NCBI RefSeq assembly: GCF_039529775.1
Contig: NZ_BAAANL010000005.1
Coordinates: 248,001-312,000 of the forward strand
Origin: Myceligenerans crystallogenes
GTDB taxonomy: Bacteria; Actinomycetota; Actinomycetes; Actinomycetales; Cellulomonadaceae
DNA length: 64,000 nt
Reading direction: 5' to 3'
Shown: positions 45,090-53,556 of the stretch, piece after piece
Layout: every line of letters starts with the position of its first letter
How positions within the stretch are numbered: the first letter of the stretch is position 1
Translations under genes and position numbers: made by a program
Notes under the pieces: generated by a model
Seen by the model: the letters and a program-made list of their open reading frames with translations, nothing else
Databases searched by the model: none
Told to the model about the DNA's origin: nothing

Positions 45090-45940
45090 GGCGCCACCTC
45101 CTCGGGGTCGGCGGCGACGGGGTTCTGGGTGAGCGCAGGCCGCCGGCGCGTCGCGTCGTCGTGCGGATGCTGGTGATGATGGGTCGCCGCGCCGTGCTCG
45201 GTGCGAGGCCGCGGCGGTTCGCCGTCGTGCACGACGACGCCGTGCCGCAGCACGACCGCGCGCGTGACGAGACCGGCGAGCTCCCCGAGCTCGTGCAGGA
45301 CGACGAGCACCGTCACCCCGCGCTCGCCGAGCCGGCGCACCGTGGCGGCGAACGCCTCCTGGCTGGGCCGGTCGACACCCGCGACCGGCTCGTCGAGCAC
45401 GAGCACGTCCGGGTCTCGGACCAGGGCGCGCGCGATCAGGACGCGCTGCTGCTGACCGCCGGACAGCACCTGCATCGCGGAATCCGCTCGGTCCGCGAGC
45501 CCGACCTCGCCCAGCGCGTCGCGCACGCGCCCCCGCCAGCCGCGCGGCAGCCACCAGCGGCGCCCGTTGAGCAGGCCGGACGCGACGACCTCGGCCGCCG
45601 TCGACGGCACGCCGCCGCCCGCCCCGACGCGCTGCGGCACGTAACCCACGCGCTCCCAGGGCACCCGGTCCGTCCCGAGCCGCGCGCCCAGCAGGCCGAC
45701 GGTGCCCTGCGACGGAGTCACCGTGCCCACCAGCGCCTTGACGAGCGTCGACTTGCCGGAGCCGTTGGCGCCGAGCAGCGCGACGGTCTCCCCCGCGCGG
45801 ATCGTCAGGTCGATCCCGCGCAGGATGTGGCTCGCGCCCGCGTGGACATGGAGACGCCCGACGTCGATCACCGGCTCGGCGCCGGGCTCGGTGACAACGG
45901 TCCCGATGCCGCCGGGCCGTGTCCTTGCTGGTTCGGTCAC
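45086..45940 (-). CDS. znuC: Zinc ABC transporter ATP-binding protein with His-rich tail
   Basis: The 284-residue ATPase has Walker A GANGSGKST, signature LSGGQQQR, Walker B VLVLDEP and the switch histidine in VLHEL. Its C-terminus extends beyond the ATPase core into THHHQHPHDD and a Pro/Ala-rich end; such a His-rich tail on the cytosolic subunit could bind zinc. GTG 45940 was chosen because it gives a GTGA overlap with the znuA stop; a GTG two codons upstream is less likely. Confidence 0.93.
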   Translation of the reverse strand: MTEPARTRPGGIGTVVTEPGAEPVIDVGRLHVHAGASHILRGIDLTIRAGETVALLGANGSGKSTLVKALVGTVTPSQGTVGLLGARLGTDRVPWERVGYVPQRVGAGGGVPSTAAEVVASGLLNGRRWWLPRGWRGRVRDALGEVGLADRADSAMQVLSGGQQQRVLIARALVRDPDVLVLDEPVAGVDRPSQEAFAATVRRLGERGVTVLVVLHELGELAGLVTRAVVLRHGVVVHDGEPPRPRTEHGAATHHHQHPHDDATRRRPALTQNPVAADPEEVAP

Positions 45941-46914
45941 TCGCACTCCAGGCCTTCCGTCAGTGCGTCCAGGTTCTCACGCATGACGCCCGGGTAGTCC
46001 GCGCCCTCGGCGAGGCGCTCCTCGCTCAGGCCCTCCAGGGGATCGAGCGTGGCGGTCCGCAGGCCCAGGTCCCCGGCGAGGGTCTCGGCGACCTCGAGGC
46101 TGACCAGCGTCTCGCTGAAGACGGTGGTCACGTCGTTCTCGCGCGCGATCCCGGCGACCTCGCGCAGGCGGGCCGGCGACGGCTCGGCCTCCGGGTCGAA
46201 CGAGGTGAGGCCGACCTGTTCGAGCGAGTAACGGTCCGCCAGGTAGGCGAAGGCGGCGTGGCTGGTCACGACCGTCGAACCCGCACAGGTCGCGAGGCCG
46301 TCGGCGAACTCCTGGTCCAGTTCCTCCAGGTCCCGGCCGAGCTTCGCGGCACCGGCCGCGTAGTCGTCGGCGTGCTCGGGGTCGACGGCGGACAGCTCGT
46401 CGGCGACGACCTGGCCCAGGGCGGCCAGGCGGCTGGGGTCGAGCCAGAAGTGCGGGTCGGTGGCGCCGTGCTCGTGCTCCTCCCCGGCGTGCTCGTCTTC
46501 AGCGTGTTCCTCGCCGGCGTGTTCCTCGCCGGCGTGCTCGTCCGCCTCCGCCGCGGCCAGATCGGCGAACCCGGCGGCGTCGACCACGTGCGCGGGCGCG
46601 CGCGCCTCGATGCCCTCGTCGACGGCGGGCTGCAGGCCGGACTGGAACACGACGAGGTCGACCTGGCCGATCCGGCGCGCCTGGGCCGGGGAGAGCTCGA
46701 GGTCATGAGGGTCGGCCGACGGCGGGGTCAGGTTGTCCACCTGGACGTGCTCGCCGCCCACCTGCTCCGCGACGTACTGCAACGGGTAGAACGAGGCGAG
46801 CACCGACACGCCGTCGGCCCCGGACGGCCCCGGACCGCCCGCCGCGGTGCATCCGGCGGCGGCGATCAGGGCCGCCGAGGCGAGGGCGGGCAGTGCGAGG
46901 TGTCGGCGATTCAT
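45937..46914 (-). CDS. znuA: Zinc-binding lipoprotein (ZnuA/TroA-like)
   Basis: The 325-residue protein has a lipoprotein signal (LASAALIAAAGCTAAG) and a cluster A-I metal-binding fold with SADPHDLELSPAQARRI (first His ligand) and, further on, TDPHFWLDPSR, VVTSHAAFAYLADRY and TVFSETLVS. A His/Glu-rich flexible loop built of repeated EHAGEEH units (about residues 115-145) is typical of zinc-specific proteins. The start is ATG 46914, the first base of which coincides with the end of the Zur box, so the mRNA is probably leaderless. Confidence 0.93.
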   Translation of the reverse strand: MNRRHLALPALASAALIAAAGCTAAGGPGPSGADGVSVLASFYPLQYVAEQVGGEHVQVDNLTPPSADPHDLELSPAQARRIGQVDLVVFQSGLQPAVDEGIEARAPAHVVDAAGFADLAAAEADEHAGEEHAGEEHAEDEHAGEEHEHGATDPHFWLDPSRLAALGQVVADELSAVDPEHADDYAAGAAKLGRDLEELDQEFADGLATCAGSTVVTSHAAFAYLADRYSLEQVGLTSFDPEAEPSPARLREVAGIARENDVTTVFSETLVSLEVAETLAGDLGLRTATLDPLEGLSEERLAEGADYPGVMRENLDALTEGLECE

Positions 46915-46951
46915 GAGAACGATTCTCACGCCTGCGAAGAACCCAAGTCAA
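46914..46951 (-). promoter_or_regulatory. znuA promoter with overlapping Zur box
   Basis: TGAGAA-CGA-TTCTCA (46914-46928) is a perfect 6-3-6 inverted repeat of the actinobacterial Zur-box type. In the leftward direction a -35 TTGACT (46951-46946) is followed after 18 bases by GAGAAT (46927-46922), and the ATG begins seven bases later. Zur with zinc would therefore cover the -10 and the start codon. Confidence 0.75.
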
Positions 46952-47000
46952 ACTCCGGCCCCGTTGTGGATGACTCCCGGGCCCCCGGGCCCTCGGCGGG

Positions 47001-47006
47001 TAGGCT
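47001..47006 (+). promoter_or_regulatory. Possible -10 of glyS
   Basis: TAGGCT matches the -10 used by neighbouring genes and would give a leader of about 60 bases before the GTG start at 47073. A clear -35 was not found. Confidence 0.35.
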
Positions 47007-47072
47007 GGAGCACGACATCACGCCGTTTGCCGGGACCCACTCGGCAAGCCCATCCATCTGGAGAGATACCCC

Positions 47073-48479
47073 GTGTCCGACAAGCCATCGCGCTCCGCGC
47101 AGACCGCCAAGCTCGACGCCGTCGTCTCGCTCGCCAAGAAGCGAGGTTTCGTCTTCCAGTCGGGCGAGATCTACGGCGGTACGCGGTCCGCGTGGGACTA
47201 CGGCCCGCTCGGGGTGGAGCTCAAGGAGAACATCAAGCGGCAGTGGTGGCGCTCGATGGTGCAGAGCCGGGACGACGTCGTCGGCCTGGACTCCGCGGTC
47301 ATCCTCCCGAGCCCGGTGTGGGTCGCGTCCGGCCACGTGGGCGCCTTCAACGACCCGCTGACGGAGTGCCTGAGCTGCCACAAGCGGTTCCGCGAGGACC
47401 ACATGCTCGAGGAGTTCGAGGAGAAGAAGGGCCGCGCCCCCGAGGGTGGCCTGGCGGAGATCGCCTGCCCGAACTGCGGCAACCGCGGCGAGTGGACCGA
47501 GCCGCGCGACTTCAACATGATGCTGCGCACGTACCTCGGCCCGGTCGAGGACGAGTCCGGCCTGCACTACCTGCGCCCCGAGACCGCGCAGGGCATCTTC
47601 GTGAACTTCGCCAACGTGGCGCAGACGGCCCGGATGAAGCCCCCGTTCGGCATCGGCCAGATCGGCAAGTCGTTCCGCAACGAGATCACGCCGGGCAACT
47701 TCATCTTCCGCACCCGCGAGTTCGAGCAGATGGAGATGGAGTTCTTCGTCACGCCGGGCGAGGACGAGCGCTGGCACCAGTACTGGATCGACTACCGCAC
47801 GGACTGGTACACGGACCTCGGCATCGCGCGGGAGAACCTGCGCCACTACGAGCACCCGAAGGACAAGCTGTCCCACTACTCGACGCGCACCGTGGACATC
47901 GAGTACCGCTTCGGCTTCACCGGCGGCGAGTGGGGCGAGCTCGAGGGCATCGCGAACCGCACCGACTTCGACCTCAAGACGCACTCGGAGCACTCGGGCA
48001 AGGACCTGCAGTACCGCGACCCGGCCACCAACGAGAAGTACTTCCCGTACGTCATCGAGCCGGCCGCGGGCCTGACCCGCTCGCTGATGGCCTTCCTGGT
48101 GGAGGCCTACGACGAGGACGAGGCGCCGAACACGAAGGGCGGCGTGGACAAGCGCACGGTGCTGCGCCTCGACCCGCGCCTCGCGCCGGTCAAGGTCGCG
48201 GTGCTGCCGCTGTCGAAGTCCGCGGAGCTGCTGCCCACGTCGGAGAAGATCGCCGCCGAGCTGCGCAAGTACTGGAACATCGACTACGACGTGACCCAGG
48301 CCATCGGCAAGCGGTACCGCCGCCAGGACGAGATCGGCACGCCGCTCGCGGTCACCGTCGACTTCGACACCCTCGAGGACCAGGCGGTCACGATCCGCCA
48401 CCGCGACTCCATGGCCCAGGAGCGCGTCTCGATCGACCAGCTCGTCACCTACCTGGCGGGCCACCTCCCGGGCGTCTGA
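47073..48479 (+). CDS. glyS: Glycyl-tRNA synthetase (alpha2, eukaryote-like class II)
   Basis: The 468-residue enzyme joins glycine to tRNA-Gly. It has the single-chain type seen in actinobacteria: KKRGFVFQSGEIYGGTRSAWDYGPLGVELKENIKRQWW, a zinc insert with CLSC and CPNC pairs, HYLRPETAQGIFVNF, FGIGQIGKSFRNEITPGNFIFRTREFEQMEMEFF (motif 2) and GLTRSLMAFLVEAY (motif 3), followed by the anticodon-binding domain (PRLAPVKVAVLPL). GTG 47073 follows GGAGAGATACCCC. Confidence 0.96.
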   Translation: MSDKPSRSAQTAKLDAVVSLAKKRGFVFQSGEIYGGTRSAWDYGPLGVELKENIKRQWWRSMVQSRDDVVGLDSAVILPSPVWVASGHVGAFNDPLTECLSCHKRFREDHMLEEFEEKKGRAPEGGLAEIACPNCGNRGEWTEPRDFNMMLRTYLGPVEDESGLHYLRPETAQGIFVNFANVAQTARMKPPFGIGQIGKSFRNEITPGNFIFRTREFEQMEMEFFVTPGEDERWHQYWIDYRTDWYTDLGIARENLRHYEHPKDKLSHYSTRTVDIEYRFGFTGGEWGELEGIANRTDFDLKTHSEHSGKDLQYRDPATNEKYFPYVIEPAAGLTRSLMAFLVEAYDEDEAPNTKGGVDKRTVLRLDPRLAPVKVAVLPLSKSAELLPTSEKIAAELRKYWNIDYDVTQAIGKRYRRQDEIGTPLAVTVDFDTLEDQAVTIRHRDSMAQERVSIDQLVTYLAGHLPGV

Positions 48480-48499
48480 CGAGGGACCCGGCGCCATCG

Positions 48500-48539
48500 G
48501 CCGAGGCAGCGAGGTCCAGACCGGACCTGCTGCCTCGGC
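48500..48539 (+). terminator. Hairpin terminator after glyS
   Basis: GCCGAGGCAGC and AGGTCC (48500-48517, one bulged G) pair with GGACCT and GCTGCCTCGGC (48523-48539) across loop AGACC. It begins 21 bases after the stop. Confidence 0.8.
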
Positions 48540-48616
48540 TGCGTCGTTCCCGGAGCCACCCGCCCGGCCGCACTGCGCGGACCCGCGGTCCAACCACCGC
48601 ACCCCATGTGTCAGAC

Positions 48617-48635
48617 TTAGGCAATGCTTACCTCA
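48617..48635. promoter_or_regulatory. DtxR/IdeR-like iron box over the start of the siderophore permease gene
   Basis: The 19 bases starting TTAGGCAATGCTTACCT agree with the DtxR/IdeR consensus in both outer half-sites (TTAGG and ACCT). The ATG at 48624 lies inside the box. A CAGACT hexamer at 48612-48617 lies six bases before the ATG, so the mRNA may be leaderless. Confidence 0.6.
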
Positions 48636-49676
48636 CCCAGTCCGGCTGCGGCCGGTGAGGTGACCCGCACCCCTGACAGGGCTCGGCGCAGGACCCTCGT
48701 CCTGCTCGGCCTGGCCGCGGCCCTCGGCGCGACCATCCTGGCGAGCCTCGCGCTGGGTGTCCGCGACATCCACCCCGCGGACGTGTGGGACACCCTCGTC
48801 ACCTGGGCCACGCGCGCCCCGTTGCCGGACGACCAGGACACCCGCGTCGTGCTCGAACAACGCCTGCCCCGCACGATCGTCGGCATCACCGCCGGCGCCG
48901 CCCTCGCCCTGGCGGGGACCCTGGTCCAGGGGGTGACCCGCAACCCGATCGCGGACCCGGGGCTCCTGGGCCTCAACGCGGGCGCCAGCCTCGCGATCGT
49001 GTGCTCGGCCCTGCTGCTCGGCGTCGGTTCGCCCCTCGGCTACATCTGGTTCGCGTTCGCCGGCTCCGCCGCGGCCGCCCTGCTCGTCTTCTCCATCGGC
49101 GCGGGCCGCCCCGTGCGGCTGGCGCTCGTCGGCGCCACGGTGACCGCGCTGCTCACGCCGCTGGTCACCCTCGTCCTCATGCAGGACCAGGAGGCCTTCA
49201 ACCTGTACCGGTTCTGGGCCGTGGGGTCCCTGGCCGGGGTCCGCTCGGCCGCGCTCGCCCAGCTCTGGCCGTTCGTCGTGGTCGGCCTGGTGCTGAGCGT
49301 CGTGATGGCGAACCGCCTCAACATGCTCGCGCTCGGCGACGACGTCGCCGCCGCGCTCGGCCAGCGCGTCGGCACCACCCGGGTGCTGTCCGGGCTCGCC
49401 ATCGTGCTGCTGTCGGGCACCGCGACCGCGCTCGCCGGGCCGATCGCCCTGGTCGGCCTGGCCGTGCCGCACGCGGCCCGGCGCCTGGTCGGCACCGACT
49501 ACCGCTGGATCGTGGCCGTCGCGGTGATCCTCGGCCCCGTGATGCTGCTCGGCGCCGACGTCGCCGGGCGGCTCGTGCTGCCGGGCAGCGAGCTGGAGGC
49601 CGGCGTCGTCGCCGCCCTCGTCGGCGCGCCCGTCCTCGTCGCGGTCGCCCGCGGCCGCAGCGTGGCGGGGGTGTGA
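48624..49676 (+). CDS. Ferric-siderophore ABC transporter permease (FecCD/FepD-like)
   Basis: The 350-residue permease of the FecCD type has about ten membrane helices and characteristic sequences LEQRLPRTIVGITAGAALALAGTLVQGVTRNPIADPGLLGLNAGAS, FWAVGSLAGV, ALGDDVAAALGQRVG and GPIALVGLAVPHAARRLVG. It imports iron-loaded siderophore with the next genes. GTG 48660 is an alternative start with its own weak ribosome binding site; ATG 48624 fits the leaderless promoter. Confidence 0.9.
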   Translation: MLTSPSPAAAGEVTRTPDRARRRTLVLLGLAAALGATILASLALGVRDIHPADVWDTLVTWATRAPLPDDQDTRVVLEQRLPRTIVGITAGAALALAGTLVQGVTRNPIADPGLLGLNAGASLAIVCSALLLGVGSPLGYIWFAFAGSAAAALLVFSIGAGRPVRLALVGATVTALLTPLVTLVLMQDQEAFNLYRFWAVGSLAGVRSAALAQLWPFVVVGLVLSVVMANRLNMLALGDDVAAALGQRVGTTRVLSGLAIVLLSGTATALAGPIALVGLAVPHAARRLVGTDYRWIVAVAVILGPVMLLGADVAGRLVLPGSELEAGVVAALVGAPVLVAVARGRSVAGV

Positions 49677-49677
49677 G

Positions 49678-50736
49678 ATGACCACCACCGCACCCCTCAC
49701 CACCGCTCTCCCGCCCGGGACCGCGGTCCGCTCGCTGCGGTTCGCCCGGCGTCGTCGGCTCACCCTCGTGCTGGGCGTCGCGCTGGTCGCGCTGGCCGCC
49801 CTGGCCACGGCGGGCCTGATGCTCGGCGACTCCGACCTCACCCCACTGCGCGCGTTCGGCGCCGCCTTCGGCATCGGCGACCGCGGCGACCTGTTCGTCG
49901 TGCAGCGCCTCCGGCTCCCCCGGGTCCAGGCCGCGATCCTGGTCGGGGCCGCGTTCGGCCTGGCCGGGGCGCTGTTCCAGGGCACGCTGCGCAACCCGCT
50001 CGCCTCCCCGGACATCCTCGGCATCGGCGCCGGCGCGAGCCTCGGCGCGGTCACCGCGCTGCTCGCGTTCGGGCTGTCGGGCTTCGCGGTCGCCGCGTCC
50101 GCGTTCGGCGGTGCCACGCTCGTGGCGCTGGCGATCTGGTTCTTCGCCTGGCGCCGCGGCCTGCACTCGATCCGGTTCGTGCTCGTCGGCGTCGGCTTCT
50201 CCTACCTGTGCGGCTCGTTCCTGTCCTGGCTGCTCGCCCGCGCCGACGACCGCGAGGCGGCGTCGGCCCTGATGTGGACCGTCGGCTCGGTGGCCGACGT
50301 CCGCGACGGGGAGATCGGCCTGCTCCTGGCCGGGGTGCTCACGCTCGCCCTGGTCGCGGCGCTGCTCTCCCGGTCCCAGGGCCCGCTGGCGCTGGGCGAC
50401 GACAACGCCCGCGCGCTCGGCGTGCACGTCGACGCCGTCCGGGTCGGCTCCCTGCTCACCGCGGTCGGCCTCGTCGCGCTCGCCACCTCCATGGCCGGGC
50501 CGATCGCGTTCGTCGCCCTGGTCTCCCCCGCGATCGCCCGTCGTCTGCTCGACGACGGCACGCCGGCCCTGGCCGCCAGCGCCGCCGCGGGCGCCGTGCT
50601 CACCCTCGCCGCCGACCTCGCCGGGCAGCACGAGCTGTTCGGCGTCGGCGCCCCCGTCGGGATCGTGACCGGCCTGGTCGGCGCCCCGTACCTGCTGTGG
50701 CTGCTCGCCACGAACGAGAGGAGGAACCTCGGGTGA
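49678..50736 (+). CDS. Ferric-siderophore ABC transporter permease (FepG-like)
   Basis: The 352-residue second FecCD permease has RLRLPRVQAAILVGAAFGLAGALFQGTLRNPLASPDILGIGAGASLGAV, WTVGSVADV, LALGDDNARALGVHVDAVR and GPIAFVALVSPAIARRLL. It begins one base after the previous gene's stop and forms the heterodimeric channel with it. It overlaps the ATPase gene by four bases (GTGA). Confidence 0.9.
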   Translation: MTTTAPLTTALPPGTAVRSLRFARRRRLTLVLGVALVALAALATAGLMLGDSDLTPLRAFGAAFGIGDRGDLFVVQRLRLPRVQAAILVGAAFGLAGALFQGTLRNPLASPDILGIGAGASLGAVTALLAFGLSGFAVAASAFGGATLVALAIWFFAWRRGLHSIRFVLVGVGFSYLCGSFLSWLLARADDREAASALMWTVGSVADVRDGEIGLLLAGVLTLALVAALLSRSQGPLALGDDNARALGVHVDAVRVGSLLTAVGLVALATSMAGPIAFVALVSPAIARRLLDDGTPALAASAAAGAVLTLAADLAGQHELFGVGAPVGIVTGLVGAPYLLWLLATNERRNLG

Positions 50737-51548
50737 ACACCTCCCCGGCGGACCTGACCCTGCGCGCCGACGGCGTCGTCCTCGGCTACGACGGCCGCAC
50801 CGTCATCGACGGTCTCGACCTGACGCTGCCGCAGGGCCGCGTCACCGCGATCGTCGGCCCGAACGCCTGCGGCAAGTCGACGCTGCTGCGCGGCCTCGCG
50901 CGCCTGCACCCCCTGTCCGGCGGGCGCGTGCTGCTCGGCGACCGCGACGTGTCCGCGATGCCGCGCAAGGAGCTCGCGCGCGTCGTCGGCGTGCTGCCGC
51001 AGTCCTCGATCGCGCCCGACGGCGTCCGGGTCGCCGAGCTCGTCGCGCGCGGCCGGTACCCGCACCAGGGCTGGTTCGGACACCATTCGTCGGACGACGA
51101 CGCCGTCGTGACCGCCGCGCTGGCCGCGACCGGCACCGAGGATCTCGCCGACCGCCCCCTCGAGGAGCTGTCCGGCGGGCAGCGGCAGCGCGTGTGGATC
51201 GCGATGGTGCTCGCCCAGCAGACCGACATCGTGCTGCTGGACGAGCCGACGACGTTCCTCGACGTGCGGCACCAGCTCGACCTGCTCGACCTGCTCGCGG
51301 AGCTCAACAAGGAGCGGGGCACCACTGTCGCGATGGTGCTGCACGAGCTGAACCTGGCGGCCCGGTACGCGGACAACCTCGTGGTGATGAGCTCCGGGAC
51401 CGTGGTCGCCCAGGGCGACCCGGGCGAGGTGCTGACGAGCGAGGTCGTGCGCGAGGCGTTCGACCTGGACGCCGAGATCGTGCCGGACCCGGTGTCCGGC
51501 ACGCCGCTGGTGGTGCCGCGGGGACGGCGGCACGCCGTACCGCGCTGA
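50733..51548 (+). CDS. Ferric-siderophore ABC transporter ATP-binding protein (FepC-like)
   Basis: The 271-residue ATPase has Walker A GPNACGKST, signature LSGGQRQRVWIAMVLAQQTDIVLLDEPTTFLDVRHQLDLLDLL (signature and Walker B) and VLHELNLAARYAD with the switch histidine. This pattern is typical of FepC/FhuC proteins. GTG 50733 overlaps the permease stop. It energises uptake by the two permeases. Confidence 0.94.
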   Translation: MNTSPADLTLRADGVVLGYDGRTVIDGLDLTLPQGRVTAIVGPNACGKSTLLRGLARLHPLSGGRVLLGDRDVSAMPRKELARVVGVLPQSSIAPDGVRVAELVARGRYPHQGWFGHHSSDDDAVVTAALAATGTEDLADRPLEELSGGQRQRVWIAMVLAQQTDIVLLDEPTTFLDVRHQLDLLDLLAELNKERGTTVAMVLHELNLAARYADNLVVMSSGTVVAQGDPGEVLTSEVVREAFDLDAEIVPDPVSGTPLVVPRGRRHAVPR

Positions 51549-51638
51549 CGGAACCCTGGCGCGGGCCCGGCCGAGCGGCCGCACTGTGATGCGGCACGCA
51601 GCAATTCGCAACACTCCCGTGACCTAATTCGGATGAAC

Positions 51639-51657
51639 GAAGGTTAGGCTCGCCTCA
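51639..51657. promoter_or_regulatory. DtxR/IdeR-like iron box and -10 of the iron-binding protein gene
   Basis: GAAGGTTAGGCTCGCCTCA agrees with the DtxR/IdeR consensus at most positions. It contains the -10 hexamer TAGGCT (51645-51650), which lies six bases before ATG 51657, so repressor binding would block both the promoter and the start of a leaderless mRNA. Confidence 0.65.
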
Positions 51658-52688
51658 TGAAGAGCACTTCCGTTGCGGCCGTCGTCGCCGCTGCCGCCCT
51701 GTCCCTGTCCGCGTGTGCCGCGGGCGAGGCCGCCCCGGCGGCGGACGAGACCGCCTCCGCTGCCGCGGCCGGGCAGTTCCCCGTCACGATCGAGCACGCC
51801 TTCGGCGAGACCACGATCGACCGGGCGCCCGAGCGCGTCGCCACCTGGGGCTGGGGTTCCACCGAGGCCGCGATCTCCGTGGGCGTGTTCCCGGTCGCCG
51901 TCGCCGAGCAGGTCTGGACCGTCGGCGAGGACAACCTGCTGCCGTGGGTCGAGCAGGCCTACGAGGAGGCGGGCGAGGAACTGCCGGTCGTCCTCGACGA
52001 CGCCAGCGGCGGCGAGGAGGTCCCCTACGAGCAGTTCGCGGAGGCCGCGCCGGACCTGATCCTCGCGCCCTACTCGGGCGTCACGCAGGAGCAGTACGAC
52101 CTGCTCTCCGAGATCGCCCCGGTCGTCGCCTACACCGGCGACCCGTGGACCACCGAGTGGGACGAGACCATCGAGATCACGTCCGAGGCCCTGGGCCTGG
52201 CGGACCAGGGTGACCAGGTCCTCGCCGACGTCGACGAGTACCTGGCCGGCATCAAGGCCGAGCACCCCGAGTTCGAGGGCAAGACGGTCGCCGCGATCGT
52301 GGACGCCCCGTCCGAGGGCCTGGTCTACGTCTACAACTCCTCCGACGCCCGCGCCGGATTCCTGGAGAAGCTCGGCTTCACCACCGCCCCGGCCGTCGAC
52401 GAGCTCGACCCGACCCAGGGCAAGGACTTCTTCTACACCCTCTCGTACGAGGAGCTGGACAAGCTCGAGTCCGACGTCGTCGTCGCCTACACGTACACCG
52501 AGGAGGAGGCCGAGAAGCTGCCGGACTCCAAGCAGCTGCGGGCCCTCCCGGCCGTGAAGGCCGGAATGGTCGCGCAGGTCGTCGGCCAGGTCCCGGTCTC
52601 CTCGGTCTCCCCGCCCACGGCCCTGTCCTACGACTGGCCCGAGGGCGTCCCGGCCCTCGCCGAGGAACTCGGCAAGATCCTGGGCTGA
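51657..52688 (+). CDS. Ferric-siderophore-binding lipoprotein (FepB/FecB-like)
   Basis: The 343-residue protein has a lipoprotein signal (VAAAALSLSACAAG) and a class III solute-binding fold: FPVTIEHAFGETTIDRAPERVATWGWGSTEAAISVGVFPVAV, FAEAAPDLILAPYSGVTQEQYDLLSEIAPVVAYTGDPW and a long backbone helix, ending VPVSSVSPPTALSYDWPEGVPALAEELGKIL. It binds an iron-siderophore complex and delivers it to the permeases encoded just upstream. It has its own iron-regulated promoter and terminator. Confidence 0.92.
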   Translation: MKSTSVAAVVAAAALSLSACAAGEAAPAADETASAAAAGQFPVTIEHAFGETTIDRAPERVATWGWGSTEAAISVGVFPVAVAEQVWTVGEDNLLPWVEQAYEEAGEELPVVLDDASGGEEVPYEQFAEAAPDLILAPYSGVTQEQYDLLSEIAPVVAYTGDPWTTEWDETIEITSEALGLADQGDQVLADVDEYLAGIKAEHPEFEGKTVAAIVDAPSEGLVYVYNSSDARAGFLEKLGFTTAPAVDELDPTQGKDFFYTLSYEELDKLESDVVVAYTYTEEEAEKLPDSKQLRALPAVKAGMVAQVVGQVPVSSVSPPTALSYDWPEGVPALAEELGKILG

Positions 52689-52698
52689 CCCAGGAACG

Positions 52699-52733
52699 GG
52701 GCGAGGGCGAGGTCACCGACCTCGCCCTCGCCC
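52699..52733. terminator. 16-bp perfect hairpin terminator shared by convergent genes
   Basis: GGGCGAGGGCGAGGTC (52699-52714) pairs exactly with GACCTCGCCCTCGCCC (52718-52733) across loop ACC, between the iron-binding protein gene (ends 52688) and uppS (ends 52738). Confidence 0.87.
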
Positions 52734-52737
52734 TTCG

Positions 52738-53556
52738 CTATGTCGCGACCGCGTCGATCGCGCCGCCGTAGCGGCGGTCGCGGCGGGCGTACTCCTCCAC
52801 CGCCCGCCACAGGTGCGTCCGGTCCACGTCCGGCCAGGGCTCCGGGAAGAAGATCATCTCGGCGTAGGCGGCCTGCCAGAGCATGAAGTTGCTGGACCGC
52901 TGCTCGCCGCCGGACCGCAGGAACAGGTCGACGTCGGGGACGTCCGGCAGGTACAGGTACTTCTGGATCGTCTTCTCGGAGATGCGCTCCGGGTTCAGGC
53001 GCCCGGCCTTCACGTCGCGGGCCATGTCCGCGGCGGCGTCGGCCAGCTCGGCGCGGCCGCCGTAGTTCACGCACATCGTCAGCGTTGTGCCCGTGTTGTT
53101 CCTCGTGGACTCCTCGCACTGCTCGAGGACCTTGATGACCTTCTGCCACAGCTTCGGGCGGCGCCCGGACCAGCGGATCCGCACGCCCCACGAGGCCATC
53201 GTCTCGAGCTGGCGGCGCATCACGTCCTCGGTGAAGTTCATGAGGAAGGCCACCTCCTCGGGCGACCGCTTCCAGTTCTCGGTCGAGAACGCGTACGCCG
53301 AGATGTGCTCGACGCCGATCTCCACGGCCCCGGCGACGACGTCGAGCAGCGCGGCCTCCCCGGCCCGGTGCCCCTCGGTGCGCGGCAGGCCGCGCGCGTT
53401 CGCCCAGCGCCCGTTGCCGTCCATGACGACGGCGACGTGCCGGGGCAGGAACTTCCGGGGGATCTCCGGCGCCGTCGCCCCCGACGGGTGCGGGTACGGG
53501 GCCAGGTACCGGCCGTTCCGCGACGGGGAGCCCGCGGCTGCGTGCACGTCGGTCAT
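52738..53556 (-). CDS. uppS: Isoprenyl diphosphate synthase, Z-type (undecaprenyl/decaprenyl diphosphate synthase)
   Basis: The 272-residue enzyme makes the lipid carrier for cell-wall synthesis. It has HVAVVMDGNGRWANARGLPRTEGHRAG (catalytic Asp46 and phosphate-binding loop), AYAFSTENWKRSPEEV, NYGGRAELADAA and DLFLRSGGEQRSSNFMLWQAAYAEMIF. The N-terminal extension of about 35 residues is common in actinobacteria. It is coupled to recO by an ATGA overlap, an order widespread in actinobacterial genomes. Confidence 0.94.
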   Translation of the reverse strand: MTDVHAAAGSPSRNGRYLAPYPHPSGATAPEIPRKFLPRHVAVVMDGNGRWANARGLPRTEGHRAGEAALLDVVAGAVEIGVEHISAYAFSTENWKRSPEEVAFLMNFTEDVMRRQLETMASWGVRIRWSGRRPKLWQKVIKVLEQCEESTRNNTGTTLTMCVNYGGRAELADAAADMARDVKAGRLNPERISEKTIQKYLYLPDVPDVDLFLRSGGEQRSSNFMLWQAAYAEMIFFPEPWPDVDRTHLWRAVEEYARRDRRYGGAIDAVAT

